64,000 bases of DNA from Oscillospiraceae bacterium (GCA_902795345.1 CADBKO010000028.1:1-64000); one strand, 5' to 3'; shown: positions 1 through 9,007, counted from the stretch's first letter. Numbers and translations: made by a program. The notes: generated by a model not told the origin, from the letters alone.

Positions 1-2226
1 CTTGAATTCCACGATGCGGGGATATTTATAAGGAGCGGTGTGGGACTTGACGTAGTTCTGGATCTCCTTTTTCAGCTCGTCGGTGCCCACGGTGCCCTTG
101 GTGAGGACGATGCTGGCCTTCACCACCTGGCCCCGGATGGGGTCGGGGGCGGCGGACACGCCGCATTCCAGCACATAGGGCAGCTCCATGATGACGTTCT
201 CGATCTCGAAGGGCCCGATGCGGTAGCCGGAGGATTTGATCACGTCGTCGGCCCGGCTCACATACCAGTAGAAGCCGTCCTCGTCCTTCCAGGCCAGGTC
301 CCCGGTGTGGTAGTAGCCGTCGTGCCACTGCTGCGCCGTGTGCTCCTCGTCCCGGTAATAGCCCTTGAACAGGCCGCAGGGCACTTTTTCGGAGGTGCGG
401 ATGCAGATCTCGCCGGTCTCGCCCAGCTCGGCAGGCTTCCCGTCCCGGTTCAGCAGGGTCACGTCGAACTGGGGGGTGGGGCGGCCCATGCTGCCCAGCT
501 TGTGGGGTTCTCCGATGAGGTTGGCGATCACCAGGGTGGTCTCCGTCTGGCCGAAGCCCTCCATGATCTGGAGCCCCGTGGCCTTTTCGAACTGCTTGAA
601 GACCTCGGGGTTCATGGCCTCGCCCGCGGTGGTGGCATGGCGGATGCTGCTGAGGTCGTACTTGGAGATGTCCTCCTTGATGAGCATGCGGTACATGGTG
701 GGCGGCGCGCAGAAGGTGGTGATGTGATACTTGGCGAAGAGGGGCAGCAGGTCGTCGGCTTCGAACTTGTCGAAGTCATAGACGAAGGTAGCCCCCTCGC
801 AGAGCCACTGGCCGTAGAGCTTGCCCCAGAGGGCCTTGCCCCAGCCGGTCTCGGAGATGGTGAAATGCAGGCCGTCGGGCTCCACGCAATGCCAGTATTT
901 GGCGGTGATGTAGTGGCCCAGGGCGTATTTGTAGCTGTGGCAGGCGATCTTGGGATAGCCGGTGGTGCCGGAGGTGAAGAACATCAGCATGGGATCTTCG
1001 CCGCAGGGACAGTCCTCTCCCTCGGGGCGGGGGAAGTTGGAGGAATACATCTTGTATTCCGCGTTGAAGTCGTGCCAGCCCTCCCGGGGCTTGCCCACCA
1101 GGACGCGGATGGCCACGTCGGGATGGGTCTCCATGCTCTTCTCCGCCTCCAGGGCGGTGGTCCCGTCCCCGGTGCAGACGATGGCGGTGATGCCGGCTTC
1201 CTCGAAACGGTAGTCAAAGTCGTGCTTCTGCAAAAGGTTGGTGGCGGGGATGATGATGGCCCCCAGTTTGTGCAGGGCCAGGATGGTGAACCAGAACTGG
1301 TAATGCCGCTTCAGCAGCACGATCACCCGGTCCCCCCGCTTGATGCCCAGGGCCTTGAAGTAATTGGCCGTCCGGGCGGATTCCTTCATCATATCCTTGA
1401 AGGTGAAGCGCTTCTCGTTCTTGTTGTGGTCCAGCCAGAGCATAGCCAGCTTGTCCGGCTTCTGCTTGCCCAGGGCGTCCACCACGTCATAGGCGAAGTT
1501 GAAGTTGTCCTCGTTGAAGAAGCGGATCTCCTTCAGGCGGCCGTCGGCGTCCTCCACCGTGTCGATGAAATCCTTGCATACCCGCGTTTCCTCGGTCCTG
1601 CCCAGGGGGGTGAGGCCGGGGGAGGCTTCGTGCACTTCGTCCTCGCCGTTCATGATGATCGCCACGAACACGCAGTCGGCGCCGCCAGTGGCGATCATGC
1701 CGTGGGGAGCGGAGGAATTATAGAAGATGCTGTCCCCCTCGTTAAGCACCTCGATATGGTCGCCCACCTGGACCTTCAGGCTGCCGGAAACGATCACGTC
1801 GAATTCCTGGCCGCTGTGGCGGGTCAGATGGATGGGCTTGCCCTGCAGCTCCTCGTCATAGGAATAGCGGACCCAGTAGGGCTCCGCCAGCTTTTTCTTG
1901 AACTGGGGGGCCAGGTTCTGGATGCGGATGCCCTTCTCGTCCGCCGTGGTCTGTCCCTGGCCCCGGCGGGTGACGGTATAGGCGCTGAGCTTGGCGCTGT
2001 GGCCCTCCAGAATGTCGGTGATCTCGATGTTGAAGGCAAGGGCGCACTTGTGGATAAAGGTAAAGGGGAAATCCGCCTGGCCGTTCTCATAGGCCTGGTA
2101 TTCCTTGGTGCTGACCTCCGTCAGCCGCGCCATATCGCTGACAGAGTAGCCGCTGATCTCCCGCATCTCCCGGATACGGGCGCCCACCTCCACCAGCTTG
2201 GGATTCATGGTTTTCAATTCCATCAT
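1..2226 (-). CDS. XRE-cupin-acyl-CoA synthetase fusion, 3' end outside window
   Basis: The first 742 residues of a three-part protein are present; the C-terminus lies beyond the window. Residues about 12-70 form an XRE-type helix-turn-helix (VGARIREMREISGYSV), about 120-195 a cupin barrel, and from about 215 an AMP-binding acyl-CoA synthetase with the nucleotide loop MFFTSGTTGYPK, the GFGQTETT motif and YHTGDLAWKDEDGFY. The enzyme class activates a carboxylic acid to its CoA thioester with ATP. The substrate cannot be read from sequence. The start is a double ATG at 2226/2223 behind GGAGGTCTT. A T-box leader precedes it, so expression probably responds to uncharged tRNA, which is unusual for this class. 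The catalytic C-terminal lysine is not visible because of the edge. Confidence 0.85.
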   Translation of the reverse strand, partial: MMELKTMNPKLVEVGARIREMREISGYSVSDMARLTEVSTKEYQAYENGQADFPFTFIHKCALAFNIEITDILEGHSAKLSAYTVTRRGQGQTTADEKGIRIQNLAPQFKKKLAEPYWVRYSYDEELQGKPIHLTRHSGQEFDVIVSGSLKVQVGDHIEVLNEGDSIFYNSSAPHGMIATGGADCVFVAIIMNGEDEVHEASPGLTPLGRTEETRVCKDFIDTVEDADGRLKEIRFFNEDNFNFAYDVVDALGKQKPDKLAMLWLDHNKNEKRFTFKDMMKESARTANYFKALGIKRGDRVIVLLKRHYQFWFTILALHKLGAIIIPATNLLQKHDFDYRFEEAGITAIVCTGDGTTALEAEKSMETHPDVAIRVLVGKPREGWHDFNAEYKMYSSNFPRPEGEDCPCGEDPMLMFFTSGTTGYPKIACHSYKYALGHYITAKYWHCVEPDGLHFTISETGWGKALWGKLYGQWLCEGATFVYDFDKFEADDLLPLFAKYHITTFCAPPTMYRMLIKEDISKYDLSSIRHATTAGEAMNPEVFKQFEKATGLQIMEGFGQTETTLVIANLIGEPHKLGSMGRPTPQFDVTLLNRDGKPAELGETGEICIRTSEKVPCGLFKGYYRDEEHTAQQWHDGYYHTGDLAWKDEDGFYWYVSRADDVIKSSGYRIGPFEIENVIMELPYVLECGVSAAPDPIRGQVVKASIVLTKGTVGTDELKKEIQNYVKSHTAPYKYPRIVEFK

Positions 2227-2257
2227 CAAGACCTCCGTTCTTGGGTTCCGGGCAAAA

Positions 2258-2522
2258 TAAAAATCCCGTCTCAAATTGCTTTGAGACGGGAAGATAACTA
2301 CCCGCGGTACCACTCAAATTGCGCTTTCGCGCCACTCTGCGAGCTCTGACAAGCTCTGTGCTTTAACGCAGCCATACGGGAGCAGTCTACTCGGCACCAG
2401 CCTTTCGGTACTCCGGCTCGGAAGGGATGGGTCTTGTGGGGATCCTCCTGCCGGCTCGCACCGCCCGCCGGCTCTCTGAAAGGAAGACGCCCGACCGTCT
2501 TCGTCGTCGCCTTTGATATATT
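2258..2522 (-). promoter_or_regulatory. T-box riboswitch leader
   Basis: On the minus strand the conserved T-box core GAGTGGTACCGCGGG lies at 2301-2315. It is followed by an intrinsic terminator, CCCGTCTCAAA paired with TTTGAGACGGG (2265-2290), and a T-rich tail. Upstream are the Stem III signature GAGTAG...CCGTATG...GCGTTAAAG (about 2355-2390) and Stem I elements AGAGAG and GGTGCGAG (about 2450-2482). The UGGN position reads UGGU, which pairs with a tRNA with A at the discriminator. Hand folding places a CAUCCC internal loop between GGTC/GACC and GAA/TTC helices, so AUC (Ile) at 2426-2428 is the likeliest specifier; this is tentative. High uncharged tRNA should allow read-through into the acyl-CoA synthetase gene. 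Confidence 0.88.
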
Positions 2523-2528
2523 GGCGTT

Positions 2529-2557
2529 ACTTTAACTCGCCAAATCGCAAATGTCAA
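2529..2557 (-). promoter_or_regulatory. Promoter of the T-box leader
   Basis: TTGACA (2552-2557) and TAAAGT (2529-2534) are separated by 17 bp on the minus strand. They would start transcription just before the T-box Stem I. Confidence 0.75.
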
Positions 2558-2664
2558 GCCTTTTTTGAAAATCTTTTGCCCGGCAGTTTTTCCGAATCAA
2601 TGCGTCGATAAAAGATTTCCCGGCATGCCGGTCAGAGCGCCGATTTGAATGGATGAAAAAACAC

Positions 2665-2693
2665 TTTACAAATCCGGAAAACCGTGATATATT
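2665..2693 (+). promoter_or_regulatory. Promoter of the lysine operon
   Basis: TTTACA (2665-2670) and TATATT (2688-2693) are separated by 17 bp. The predicted start near 2700 lies about 20 bp ahead of the lysine riboswitch. Confidence 0.65.
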
Positions 2694-2720
2694 TCCCTAA
2701 ACTCAATATCGCAATTGAAT

Positions 2721-2876
2721 GATAGAGGCGCAGCGTCCATCAGTAGTCCCGGCGGAAAAGGCAGCAAAGCCGTTGCCGGGGGCGAAAGGGGCCGCTGCCG
2801 AAGGTGGGGCGCTGCGACCCCCGCCTGGGCAGCCGGAGAAGATCCGTCTGACTGTCGCATATGCGGAGCGCTATGG
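2721..2876 (+). promoter_or_regulatory. Lysine riboswitch (L-box)
   Basis: The segment carries the ordered lysine-aptamer signatures: GATAGAGGCGC at the 5' edge, ATCAGTAG, GAAAGGGG, GCCGAAGG, ACCCCC, GCCTGGGCAGCCGG, CTGTCGCATATGC and GAGCGCTATGG at the 3' edge. It sits between a promoter and an intrinsic terminator ahead of dapA. Lysine binding should favour the terminator and shut down dapA-dapB-ddh-lysA. Confidence 0.92.
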
Positions 2877-2940
2877 ATTGATTGCGGAGCTTCCCCGTTA
2901 CCCCGCCTTTGGCGGGCGCATTGGGGCGTTTCGGGATTTC

Positions 2941-2974
2941 GGCAGCTGCGCGATGCAAGCTGCCTTTTCTGTTT
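2941..2974 (+). terminator. Riboswitch-controlled terminator
   Basis: A GGCAGCT...AGCTGCC hairpin at 2941-2964 is followed by TTTTCTGTTT. It is the expression platform between the lysine aptamer and dapA. The preceding GC-rich segment at about 2890-2935 could form the alternative antiterminator. Confidence 0.8.
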
Positions 2975-3032
2975 CCGGCTGCGCCTCTGTCTTCCGAAAA
3001 AAGAAAACATGACGGACAAAGGAGAATGGATC

Positions 3033-3920
3033 ATGACGACTTATCCCGTTTTCATGGGCGCGGCCACGGCGCTCATCACCCCCATGACCGAGGAGGGCGT
3101 GGACTACGAGGCCTTCGGGCGGCTGATCGACTGGCAGATCGAGAAGGGGATCGACGCCCTGGTGATTGCCGGGACCACCGGCGAGGGCTCCACCCTCAGC
3201 GACGAGGAGCACCGCCAGGTGCTGCGCTTCTCCGCCAAGCGGATCGCCGGGCGGGTGCCCATGATCGCCGGCACCGGCTCCAACGACACGGCCTATGCCG
3301 TGGACCTGACGGAATATGCCTGCGATGTGGGGGCCGACGCCATGCTGGTGGTGACGCCCTATTACAATAAGGCCACCCAGAAGGGCCTTATCCGCATGTT
3401 CACCGAGATCGCGGATTCCTCCACCAAGCCCCTGATCCTCTATAACGTCCCCTCCCGCACCGGCGTGAACATCGAGCCCGGCACCTATGCGGCCCTGGCG
3501 GACCATCCCATGATCGCGGGCATCAAGGAAGCGGGCAGCGACATCTCCAAGATCGTGGAGACCGCCTCCCTGGTGGGGGACAAGCTGGACATCTATTCCG
3601 GCAACGACGACCAGGTGGTCCCCATCATGTCCATGGGGGGCAAGGGCGTCATCTCCGTCCTCAGCAACCTGATGCCGGCGGAGACCTCCAAAATGTGCCG
3701 CCTCTATCTCCAGGGGGAGACGGAGGCCGCCATGAAGCTGCAATGCCAGTATCTGCCCCTCATCAAGGCCCTGTTCTGCGAGGTGAACCCCATCCCCGTG
3801 AAGGCGGCCATGGCCGCCATGGGCTTCTGCAAGAATTATGTCCGCCTGCCCCTGACCGTCATGGAGCCGGAGCATGAGGAGAAGCTGCGGAAGCTGATGA
3901 AGGGCCACGGCCTGATCTGA
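3033..3920 (+). CDS. dapA: 4-hydroxy-tetrahydrodipicolinate synthase
   Basis: DapA condenses pyruvate with aspartate semialdehyde, the first committed step to diaminopimelate and lysine. The 295-residue product has the usual length. It shows GTTGEGSTL near the N-terminus, the active-site tyrosine segment ILYNVPSRTGVN and the Schiff-base lysine in AGIKEAGSD. The ATG at 3033 follows GGAG at 3021. An in-frame extension upstream would run through the lysine riboswitch and is rejected. It is the first gene of the operon, 13 bp before dapB. Confidence 0.95.
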   Translation: MTTYPVFMGAATALITPMTEEGVDYEAFGRLIDWQIEKGIDALVIAGTTGEGSTLSDEEHRQVLRFSAKRIAGRVPMIAGTGSNDTAYAVDLTEYACDVGADAMLVVTPYYNKATQKGLIRMFTEIADSSTKPLILYNVPSRTGVNIEPGTYAALADHPMIAGIKEAGSDISKIVETASLVGDKLDIYSGNDDQVVPIMSMGGKGVISVLSNLMPAETSKMCRLYLQGETEAAMKLQCQYLPLIKALFCEVNPIPVKAAMAAMGFCKNYVRLPLTVMEPEHEEKLRKLMKGHGLI

Positions 3921-3933
3921 GGAGGGAAAGCAC

Positions 3934-4680
3934 ATGCGTATACTCATCAGCGGTCTGGGCGGCTTCATGGGCAAGGAAGTCGCCAAGCTGGCCCTGGAGG
4001 GCTACCGGGGCGCGGAGCTGGTGGCCGGCGTGGACATGATGGGGGCCAAGGACGCCCCCGTGCCCTGCGCGAAGAGCTTTGACGAAGCGAGGACCGACGT
4101 GGACCTGGTGGTGGATTTCTCCCACCACGACTGCACCATGGCCCTGCTGGATTTCGTGACGAAGCATGATCTCCGCCTGGTGCTGGCCACCACGGGGCAG
4201 ACGGAGGAGGAGAAGGCGGCCATTCTGGAAGCCTCCAAAAAGATACCCCTCTTCTTCGCCGCCAATTATTCCCTGGGCATCGCCCTGCTGACGGAGATGG
4301 CCAAGAAGGTGGCCGCCGCCATGCCCGACGCGGAGATCGAGATCATCGAGAAGCACCATGACCGGAAGGTGGACGCCCCCAGCGGCACGGCCCTGGCCCT
4401 GGCGGAGGCCATCCGGGAGGTGCGGCCGAATGCGGAGATCGTCCGCGGGCGGGACGGCTTCGGCAAGCGCACCAAGACGGAGATCGGCATCCATGCCATC
4501 CGCATGGGGAACCTGGCCGGGGAGCATGAGATCCTGGTGGGCACCCCCAACCAGACCATCACCCTGAAGCACGAGACCCACAGCCGCGCCCTCTTTGCGG
4601 AGGGAGCTCTGGCGGCGGCGGAATTCCTCATGAAGCAGGGGCCCGGCCTGTACGATATGAAGAGCCTTCTGGCGGACTGA
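3934..4680 (+). CDS. dapB: 4-hydroxy-tetrahydrodipicolinate reductase
   Basis: DapB reduces the DapA product to tetrahydrodipicolinate with NAD(P)H. The 248-residue protein starts with the nucleotide-binding segment ISGLGGFMGKEV. It carries the family signature EKHHDRKVDAPSGTALALA, including the catalytic histidine pair and lysine, and the C-terminal HSRALFAEGAL segment. The start codon follows GGAGGGAAAGCAC. The gene lies between dapA and ddh. Confidence 0.95.
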   Translation: MRILISGLGGFMGKEVAKLALEGYRGAELVAGVDMMGAKDAPVPCAKSFDEARTDVDLVVDFSHHDCTMALLDFVTKHDLRLVLATTGQTEEEKAAILEASKKIPLFFAANYSLGIALLTEMAKKVAAAMPDAEIEIIEKHHDRKVDAPSGTALALAEAIREVRPNAEIVRGRDGFGKRTKTEIGIHAIRMGNLAGEHEILVGTPNQTITLKHETHSRALFAEGALAAAEFLMKQGPGLYDMKSLLAD

Positions 4681-4700
4681 TAAAAAGGGGAGATCATTCC

Positions 4701-5678
4701 ATGAAACTGGCAATTTACGGTTATGGCAATATCGGGCGGGGCGTGGAAGCCGCCGTCCGTCAGAACCCGGATATGACCCTCACGGGGGTCTACACCCGCC
4801 GGGACCCGGCCTCGGTGAAGACGAAGACCGACGTCCCCGTCTATGCCGCGGCGGACATAGGGAAGCTTAAGGACGAGATCGACGTGCTGATGATCTGCGG
4901 CGGCAGCGCCACGGACCTGCCCGTGCTCACCCCCATGCTGGCCCGGGAGTTCAACGTGGTGGATTCCTTCGATACCCACGCCCGCATCCCGGAGCACTTT
5001 GCAAATGTGGACGCCTCGGCGAAGGCGGGGGGACACACGGCCCTCATTTCCGGCGGCTGGGACCCCGGCATGTTCTCTCTGAACCGGCTTTATGCCAATG
5101 CCATCCTGCCCCAGGGCAGCGACTACACCTTCTGGGGCCGGGGCGTGAGCCAGGGCCACTCCGACGCCATCCGCCGCATCCCCGGCGTGGCCGACGCCAG
5201 GCAGTACACCGTGCCCGTGCCGGAAGCGCTGGAGGCGGTGCGGTCCGGCAAGTGCCCGGAGCTGACCACCCGGCAGAAGCACACCCGGGAGTGTTATGTG
5301 GTGGCCAAGGAGGGGGCGGACAAGGCCGCCATCGAGCAGGCCATCAAGACCATGCCCAATTACTTCGACGAATACGACACCACCGTCACCTTCATCACCG
5401 CCGAGGAGATGGCCCGGGACCATGCGGAGCTGCCCCACGGGGGCTTCGTGATCCGCACCGGCGTCTCCGGCCTGAATAATGAGCACACCCACACCATCGA
5501 ATACCGCCTGACTTTGGATTCCAACCCCGAATTCACCGCCCTGGTGCTGGTGGCCCTGGCCCGGGCCGTGGGGAAGCATGCCGCCCGGGGGGACTACGGC
5601 TGCAAGACGGTGTTCGACCTGGCTCCGGCGGACCTTTCGCCCCTGTCGGCGGAGGAGCTTCGGGCCCACATGCTTTGA
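4701..5678 (+). CDS. ddh: meso-diaminopimelate D-dehydrogenase
   Basis: Ddh converts tetrahydrodipicolinate, ammonia and NADPH directly to meso-diaminopimelate, bypassing the acylated intermediates and the epimerase. The 325-residue protein has the Rossmann motif YGYGNIGRGVE at the N-terminus and the family segments ISGGWDPGMFSLNR, GRGVSQGHSDAIRRIPGV and HGGFVIRTGVSG. It starts behind GGGGAG, 20 bp after dapB. Its presence means the lysine branch here does not strictly need DapF, although a DapF domain is encoded at 22.6-23.5 kb. Confidence 0.95.
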   Translation: MKLAIYGYGNIGRGVEAAVRQNPDMTLTGVYTRRDPASVKTKTDVPVYAAADIGKLKDEIDVLMICGGSATDLPVLTPMLAREFNVVDSFDTHARIPEHFANVDASAKAGGHTALISGGWDPGMFSLNRLYANAILPQGSDYTFWGRGVSQGHSDAIRRIPGVADARQYTVPVPEALEAVRSGKCPELTTRQKHTRECYVVAKEGADKAAIEQAIKTMPNYFDEYDTTVTFITAEEMARDHAELPHGGFVIRTGVSGLNNEHTHTIEYRLTLDSNPEFTALVLVALARAVGKHAARGDYGCKTVFDLAPADLSPLSAEELRAHML

Positions 5679-5697
5679 TTCGTAATAGGAGAACCCC

Positions 5698-7002
5698 ATG
5701 ACCTTTGTCTGCTCTAATATCGGTGTAAACGCCGAAAACCATCTCACCTTTGCCGGGCAGGATACCCTGCGTCTGGCGGAGGAATACGGCACCCCCCTCT
5801 ATCTGATGGACGAGGACCGCATCCGCCATAACTGCCGCCTCTATCTGGATGCTTTCCGGAATACCTTCCGGGAGGGCAGCCTTCCCCACTATGCCGCCAA
5901 GGCCGCGGCCTTCAAGACCGTCTGCCGCGTGGTGGCGGAGGAGGGCATGGGCATCGACGTCTGCTCTCCCGGGGAGATCGCCACCGCCGTGGCCGCGGGC
6001 GTGGATATGTCCAGGGTCATGTTCCCCAGCAACGGCAAGTCCGACGGGGATATCCGCTATGCCATGGACAAGGGTATCGGCGCCTTCGTCATCGACAATG
6101 TGGAGGAGCTGCTGGCCATCGAGGCGGAGGCGGAGAAACGGGGCGTCACCCAGAATGCCCTCCTGCGCCTCACCCCCGGCATCGACCCCCACACCTATGC
6201 CGCCGTGGACACCGGGAAGGTGGACAGCAAATTCGGCGTCGCCATCGAGACGGGGCAGGCGGAAGACTTTATCCGGCTGGCCCTGAAGCAGAAGCATATC
6301 CGTCTCCTGGGCTACCACTGCCACGTGGGTTCCCAGGTCTTCGGGGAGGATGTGTTCGAGCGGGCCGCCGCGGTGATGCTGGACTATATTGCGGAGATGG
6401 AGAAAAAGACCGGCTATCTGGCAGAGGTCCTGGACCTGGGCGGGGGCTACGGCGTCCCCTATGTGGCGGAGGACCCCTCCATCGACATCCCGGCGAAGAT
6501 CGCCTCCGTGGGGAAGGTCGTGAAGGAACGCTGCGCGGCCCTGGGCATCCGGGAACCGAAGGTCATGATGGAGCCGGGGCGGAGTATCGTGGCCGACGCG
6601 GGCATGACCCTCTACCGCGTCCTGGCGGTGAAGCGCATCACCGGCTACAAGAGCTATGTCACCATCGACGGCGGCATGACCGACGACCCCCGCTATGCCC
6701 TCTATGGCAGCCGCTATACCGTGCTGGCCGCCGGGAAGATGGGGGAGAGGGCGGATTTCCGGACCACCCTGGCGGGCCGCTGCTGCGAGAGCGGGGACCT
6801 CATCCAGGAAAACATCCTCCTGCCGGATTCCGTCTGCCGGGGGGATGTGATCGCCGTCTGCACCACCGGCGCTTACAACTATTCCATGGCCTCCAACTAC
6901 AACCGCTTCGGCCGTCCCCCCGTGGTGATGCTCCGGGGCGGGAAAAGCTATGTGGCCGTCCGCCGGGAGACGGCGGAGGACCTGCTGCGGCTGGATGTGT
7001 GA
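5698..7002 (+). CDS. lysA: Diaminopimelate decarboxylase
   Basis: LysA decarboxylates meso-diaminopimelate to L-lysine with PLP. The 434-residue fold-type-III enzyme carries the PLP lysine in HYAAKAAAF, the glycine-rich phosphate loop DLGGGYGVPY, the EPGRSIVADAG motif and the CCESGDL catalytic-cysteine segment from the partner subunit. It follows ddh by 19 bp behind an AGGAG site and ends the lysine part of the operon. Confidence 0.95.
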   Translation: MTFVCSNIGVNAENHLTFAGQDTLRLAEEYGTPLYLMDEDRIRHNCRLYLDAFRNTFREGSLPHYAAKAAAFKTVCRVVAEEGMGIDVCSPGEIATAVAAGVDMSRVMFPSNGKSDGDIRYAMDKGIGAFVIDNVEELLAIEAEAEKRGVTQNALLRLTPGIDPHTYAAVDTGKVDSKFGVAIETGQAEDFIRLALKQKHIRLLGYHCHVGSQVFGEDVFERAAAVMLDYIAEMEKKTGYLAEVLDLGGGYGVPYVAEDPSIDIPAKIASVGKVVKERCAALGIREPKVMMEPGRSIVADAGMTLYRVLAVKRITGYKSYVTIDGGMTDDPRYALYGSRYTVLAAGKMGERADFRTTLAGRCCESGDLIQENILLPDSVCRGDVIAVCTTGAYNYSMASNYNRFGRPPVVMLRGGKSYVAVRRETAEDLLRLDV

Positions 7003-7005
7003 GCC

Positions 7006-7833
7006 GTGGCCCGGATCGTTGAGATCGAGGACCTTTCCGCACCGGAGCTCGGAGTCTACGCCCGTCTGACGGAGGCGCAGCTCCGCAATCGCCTGGAGCC
7101 GGAAAAGGGCGTCTTTATCGCGGAGAGCCCCAAGGTGATCCGCCTGGCTCTGGAGGCGGGCTGCGTGCCCGTCTCCCTGCTCATGGAGCGGCGGCATCTG
7201 ACCGGCCAGGGGGCGGCGCTGATGGAGCGCTGCGGGGATGTGCCCGTCTACACCGCGGACCGGGAGGTGCTGGCCTCCCTGACGGGCTATGCCCTCACCC
7301 GGGGCATCCTCTGCGCCATGCTGCGCCCCGCGCCCCGGCGCGCGGAGGAGCTGTGCCGAAGCGCGCGGCGTATCGCAGTGCTGGAGAACATCGTGGACAC
7401 CACGAACCTGGGGGCCATCTTCCGTTCCGCCGCCGCTCTGGGGGTGGACGCGGTACTCCTGAGCCCCGGCTGTGCCGACCCGCTTCTCCGGCGGGCCGTG
7501 CGGGTGAGCATGGGGAATGTCTTCCTGCTGCCCTGGGGCAGATTGGGAGACAAACAGGAAGACTGGCCGCTCAAAGCAGTCGCCAGTCTGAAGGAAATGG
7601 GCTTCACTACGGCGGCCATGGCCCTCAGCGGGAATACCGTCCCTCTGGACGAACCGCGTTTGAAGGAAGCGGATAAGCTGGCCCTGTTCCTGGGCACGGA
7701 GGGGGACGGGCTGACGCCGGAGACGGTGGCGGCCTGCGATTACACCGTAAAGATCCCCATGTCCCGGGGCGTGGATTCCCTGAATGTGGCGGCAGCCGCC
7801 GCCATCGCCTTCTGGGAGCTGCGGGCACGATAG
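7006..7833 (+). CDS. SpoU/TrmH-family RNA methyltransferase
   Basis: This 275-residue SPOUT-class protein probably 2'-O-methylates an rRNA or tRNA nucleotide. The N-terminal third resembles the substrate-binding domain of TrmH/RlmB proteins. The C-terminal domain shows ENIVDTTNLGAIFRSAAALG, FLGTEGDGL and IPMSRGVDSLNVAAAAAI, which are motifs 1, 2 and 3 of the SpoU family. The predicted start is GTG at 7006, 3 bp after the lysA stop, so it is probably co-transcribed. The target base is unknown. Confidence 0.88.
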   Translation: MARIVEIEDLSAPELGVYARLTEAQLRNRLEPEKGVFIAESPKVIRLALEAGCVPVSLLMERRHLTGQGAALMERCGDVPVYTADREVLASLTGYALTRGILCAMLRPAPRRAEELCRSARRIAVLENIVDTTNLGAIFRSAAALGVDAVLLSPGCADPLLRRAVRVSMGNVFLLPWGRLGDKQEDWPLKAVASLKEMGFTTAAMALSGNTVPLDEPRLKEADKLALFLGTEGDGLTPETVAACDYTVKIPMSRGVDSLNVAAAAAIAFWELRAR

Positions 7834-7847
7834 AATGAACATGATTT

Positions 7848-7872
7848 GGGAGCGGGCGATTTGCCCGCTCCC
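7848..7872 (+). terminator. Hairpin after the lysine operon
   Basis: GGGAGCGGGC and GCCCGCTCCC form a perfect 10-bp stem with a 5-base loop. The downstream T-run is weak, so termination efficiency is uncertain. It separates the plus-strand operon from the converging AT-rich genes. Confidence 0.6.
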
Positions 7873-7930
7873 ATTCAGTATATTATTATGGAAATTCTGT
7901 TGAATCTCAATCAATTAAAGAATCGGATGA

Positions 7931-9007
7931 TCACCTTGGCAGTTTTTTCGCCGCTAATAGCATAGCACTTCTACAAATCCTCTTTTGACCGTTTTGATCC
8001 CCATTCAGTCCGAACATAACAAATTCTGTCAATTCAGAAGGAGAGAAAATTCCTTGGTCTTGCTCTTTTGAGAATGCCTCTTGTATGAATGATTGCATCT
8101 GCTTTGAATCAAAGCCACAGCAGTTGCTTATATCGATAATTTCATTTGCATGATAAGGAAGTATCTCTGCATACCTAAAAACAATGTCCGCTGCATTGTC
8201 AACGTTCTTGTCTACGGAATAGTATCGAAACGCGGAAAGCGACGCTTCAAAGTTCGCTCGATAATAGATATACCTCATATACAGAGCTAAGGCATCTTGG
8301 TGTCTGTTTTCTTCTTCTAAAAACAGCGCCATCGTATGGAGCATTTCAGTATAATCATTGAAATCGCCTTTAGTAATCCCGTTGTTATATAGATCCATAG
8401 AACTACGGTTGAAGTATTGCCATATTATGTCTCTAACACGTCCAGTAGCTTTTCCAGAAAAGAGCTTGGCATATGTGTTGATATCTAAACCAACAGCATC
8501 CCAAGAATATGTGTGCTTTGAAGTGTAAAAACTAATATATGGGTTTGCTTCTAGTTGGGCTTTACCGGTTTCAGTTGTTATCCAGTACCTATCGGGAACA
8601 AATTGCGCGAGAGCTTTTTCGGTTACAATTTCAGCGATCCTAACACAGATATCATCCTTCGTTCCGCTAGACTTCAGCCCAAATTGAGCAGCTATGCTTT
8701 TTAATTCGGTAGCCTTCATATGCGGCAGAGTTTCAATAGCTGTTGAGCGTCTTAAAGAGCCGCTGTTCTCAAGAGACTTAAAAACCTCGTTTGGAAAACC
8801 GATACCAAATCTTAATCGAAGATAGTCCGGGTACTTCTTTTCGTCAACTCTAAAGGATTCGGCTATTGATAAGAGTACGAGGTTTTGAATCTGGTCTGAA
8901 GGTTTCCTTGTTGAAATATCCGCGTTGTGATTTAATTGTGGTTGAGTATCATTGTTTACGTTCGTGTTGCCTTTTTTAGCTTCGAACAAAGCCTTTAAGA
9001 ATCCCAT
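7931..9007 (-). CDS. SAP-domain-containing hypothetical protein
   Basis: The 358-residue soluble protein has no recognised enzymatic domain. Residues about 96-128 (HMKATELKSIAAQFGLKS and following) match a SAP motif, a helix-hairpin element often found in DNA-binding proteins. The rest is rich in aromatic and charged residues and looks helical. The ATG at 9007 behind GAGGGG is preferred over an upstream in-frame TTG. Base composition is clearly more AT-rich than the flanks, suggesting transfer with the neighbour at 9131-10279. Confidence 0.65.
   Translation of the reverse strand: MGFLKALFEAKKGNTNVNNDTQPQLNHNADISTRKPSDQIQNLVLLSIAESFRVDEKKYPDYLRLRFGIGFPNEVFKSLENSGSLRRSTAIETLPHMKATELKSIAAQFGLKSSGTKDDICVRIAEIVTEKALAQFVPDRYWITTETGKAQLEANPYISFYTSKHTYSWDAVGLDINTYAKLFSGKATGRVRDIIWQYFNRSSMDLYNNGITKGDFNDYTEMLHTMALFLEEENRHQDALALYMRYIYYRANFEASLSAFRYYSVDKNVDNAADIVFRYAEILPYHANEIIDISNCCGFDSKQMQSFIQEAFSKEQDQGIFSPSELTEFVMFGLNGDQNGQKRICRSAMLLAAKKLPR

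Noticed and set aside
40-2349. Long plus-strand frame at the left end
   Set aside because: It is antisense to the acyl-CoA synthetase gene, whose domains are unmistakable.
2715-3032. In-frame N-terminal extension of dapA
   Set aside because: The extension would be translated from the lysine riboswitch and its terminator; DapA normally begins at the ATG at 3033, which has its own ribosome binding site.
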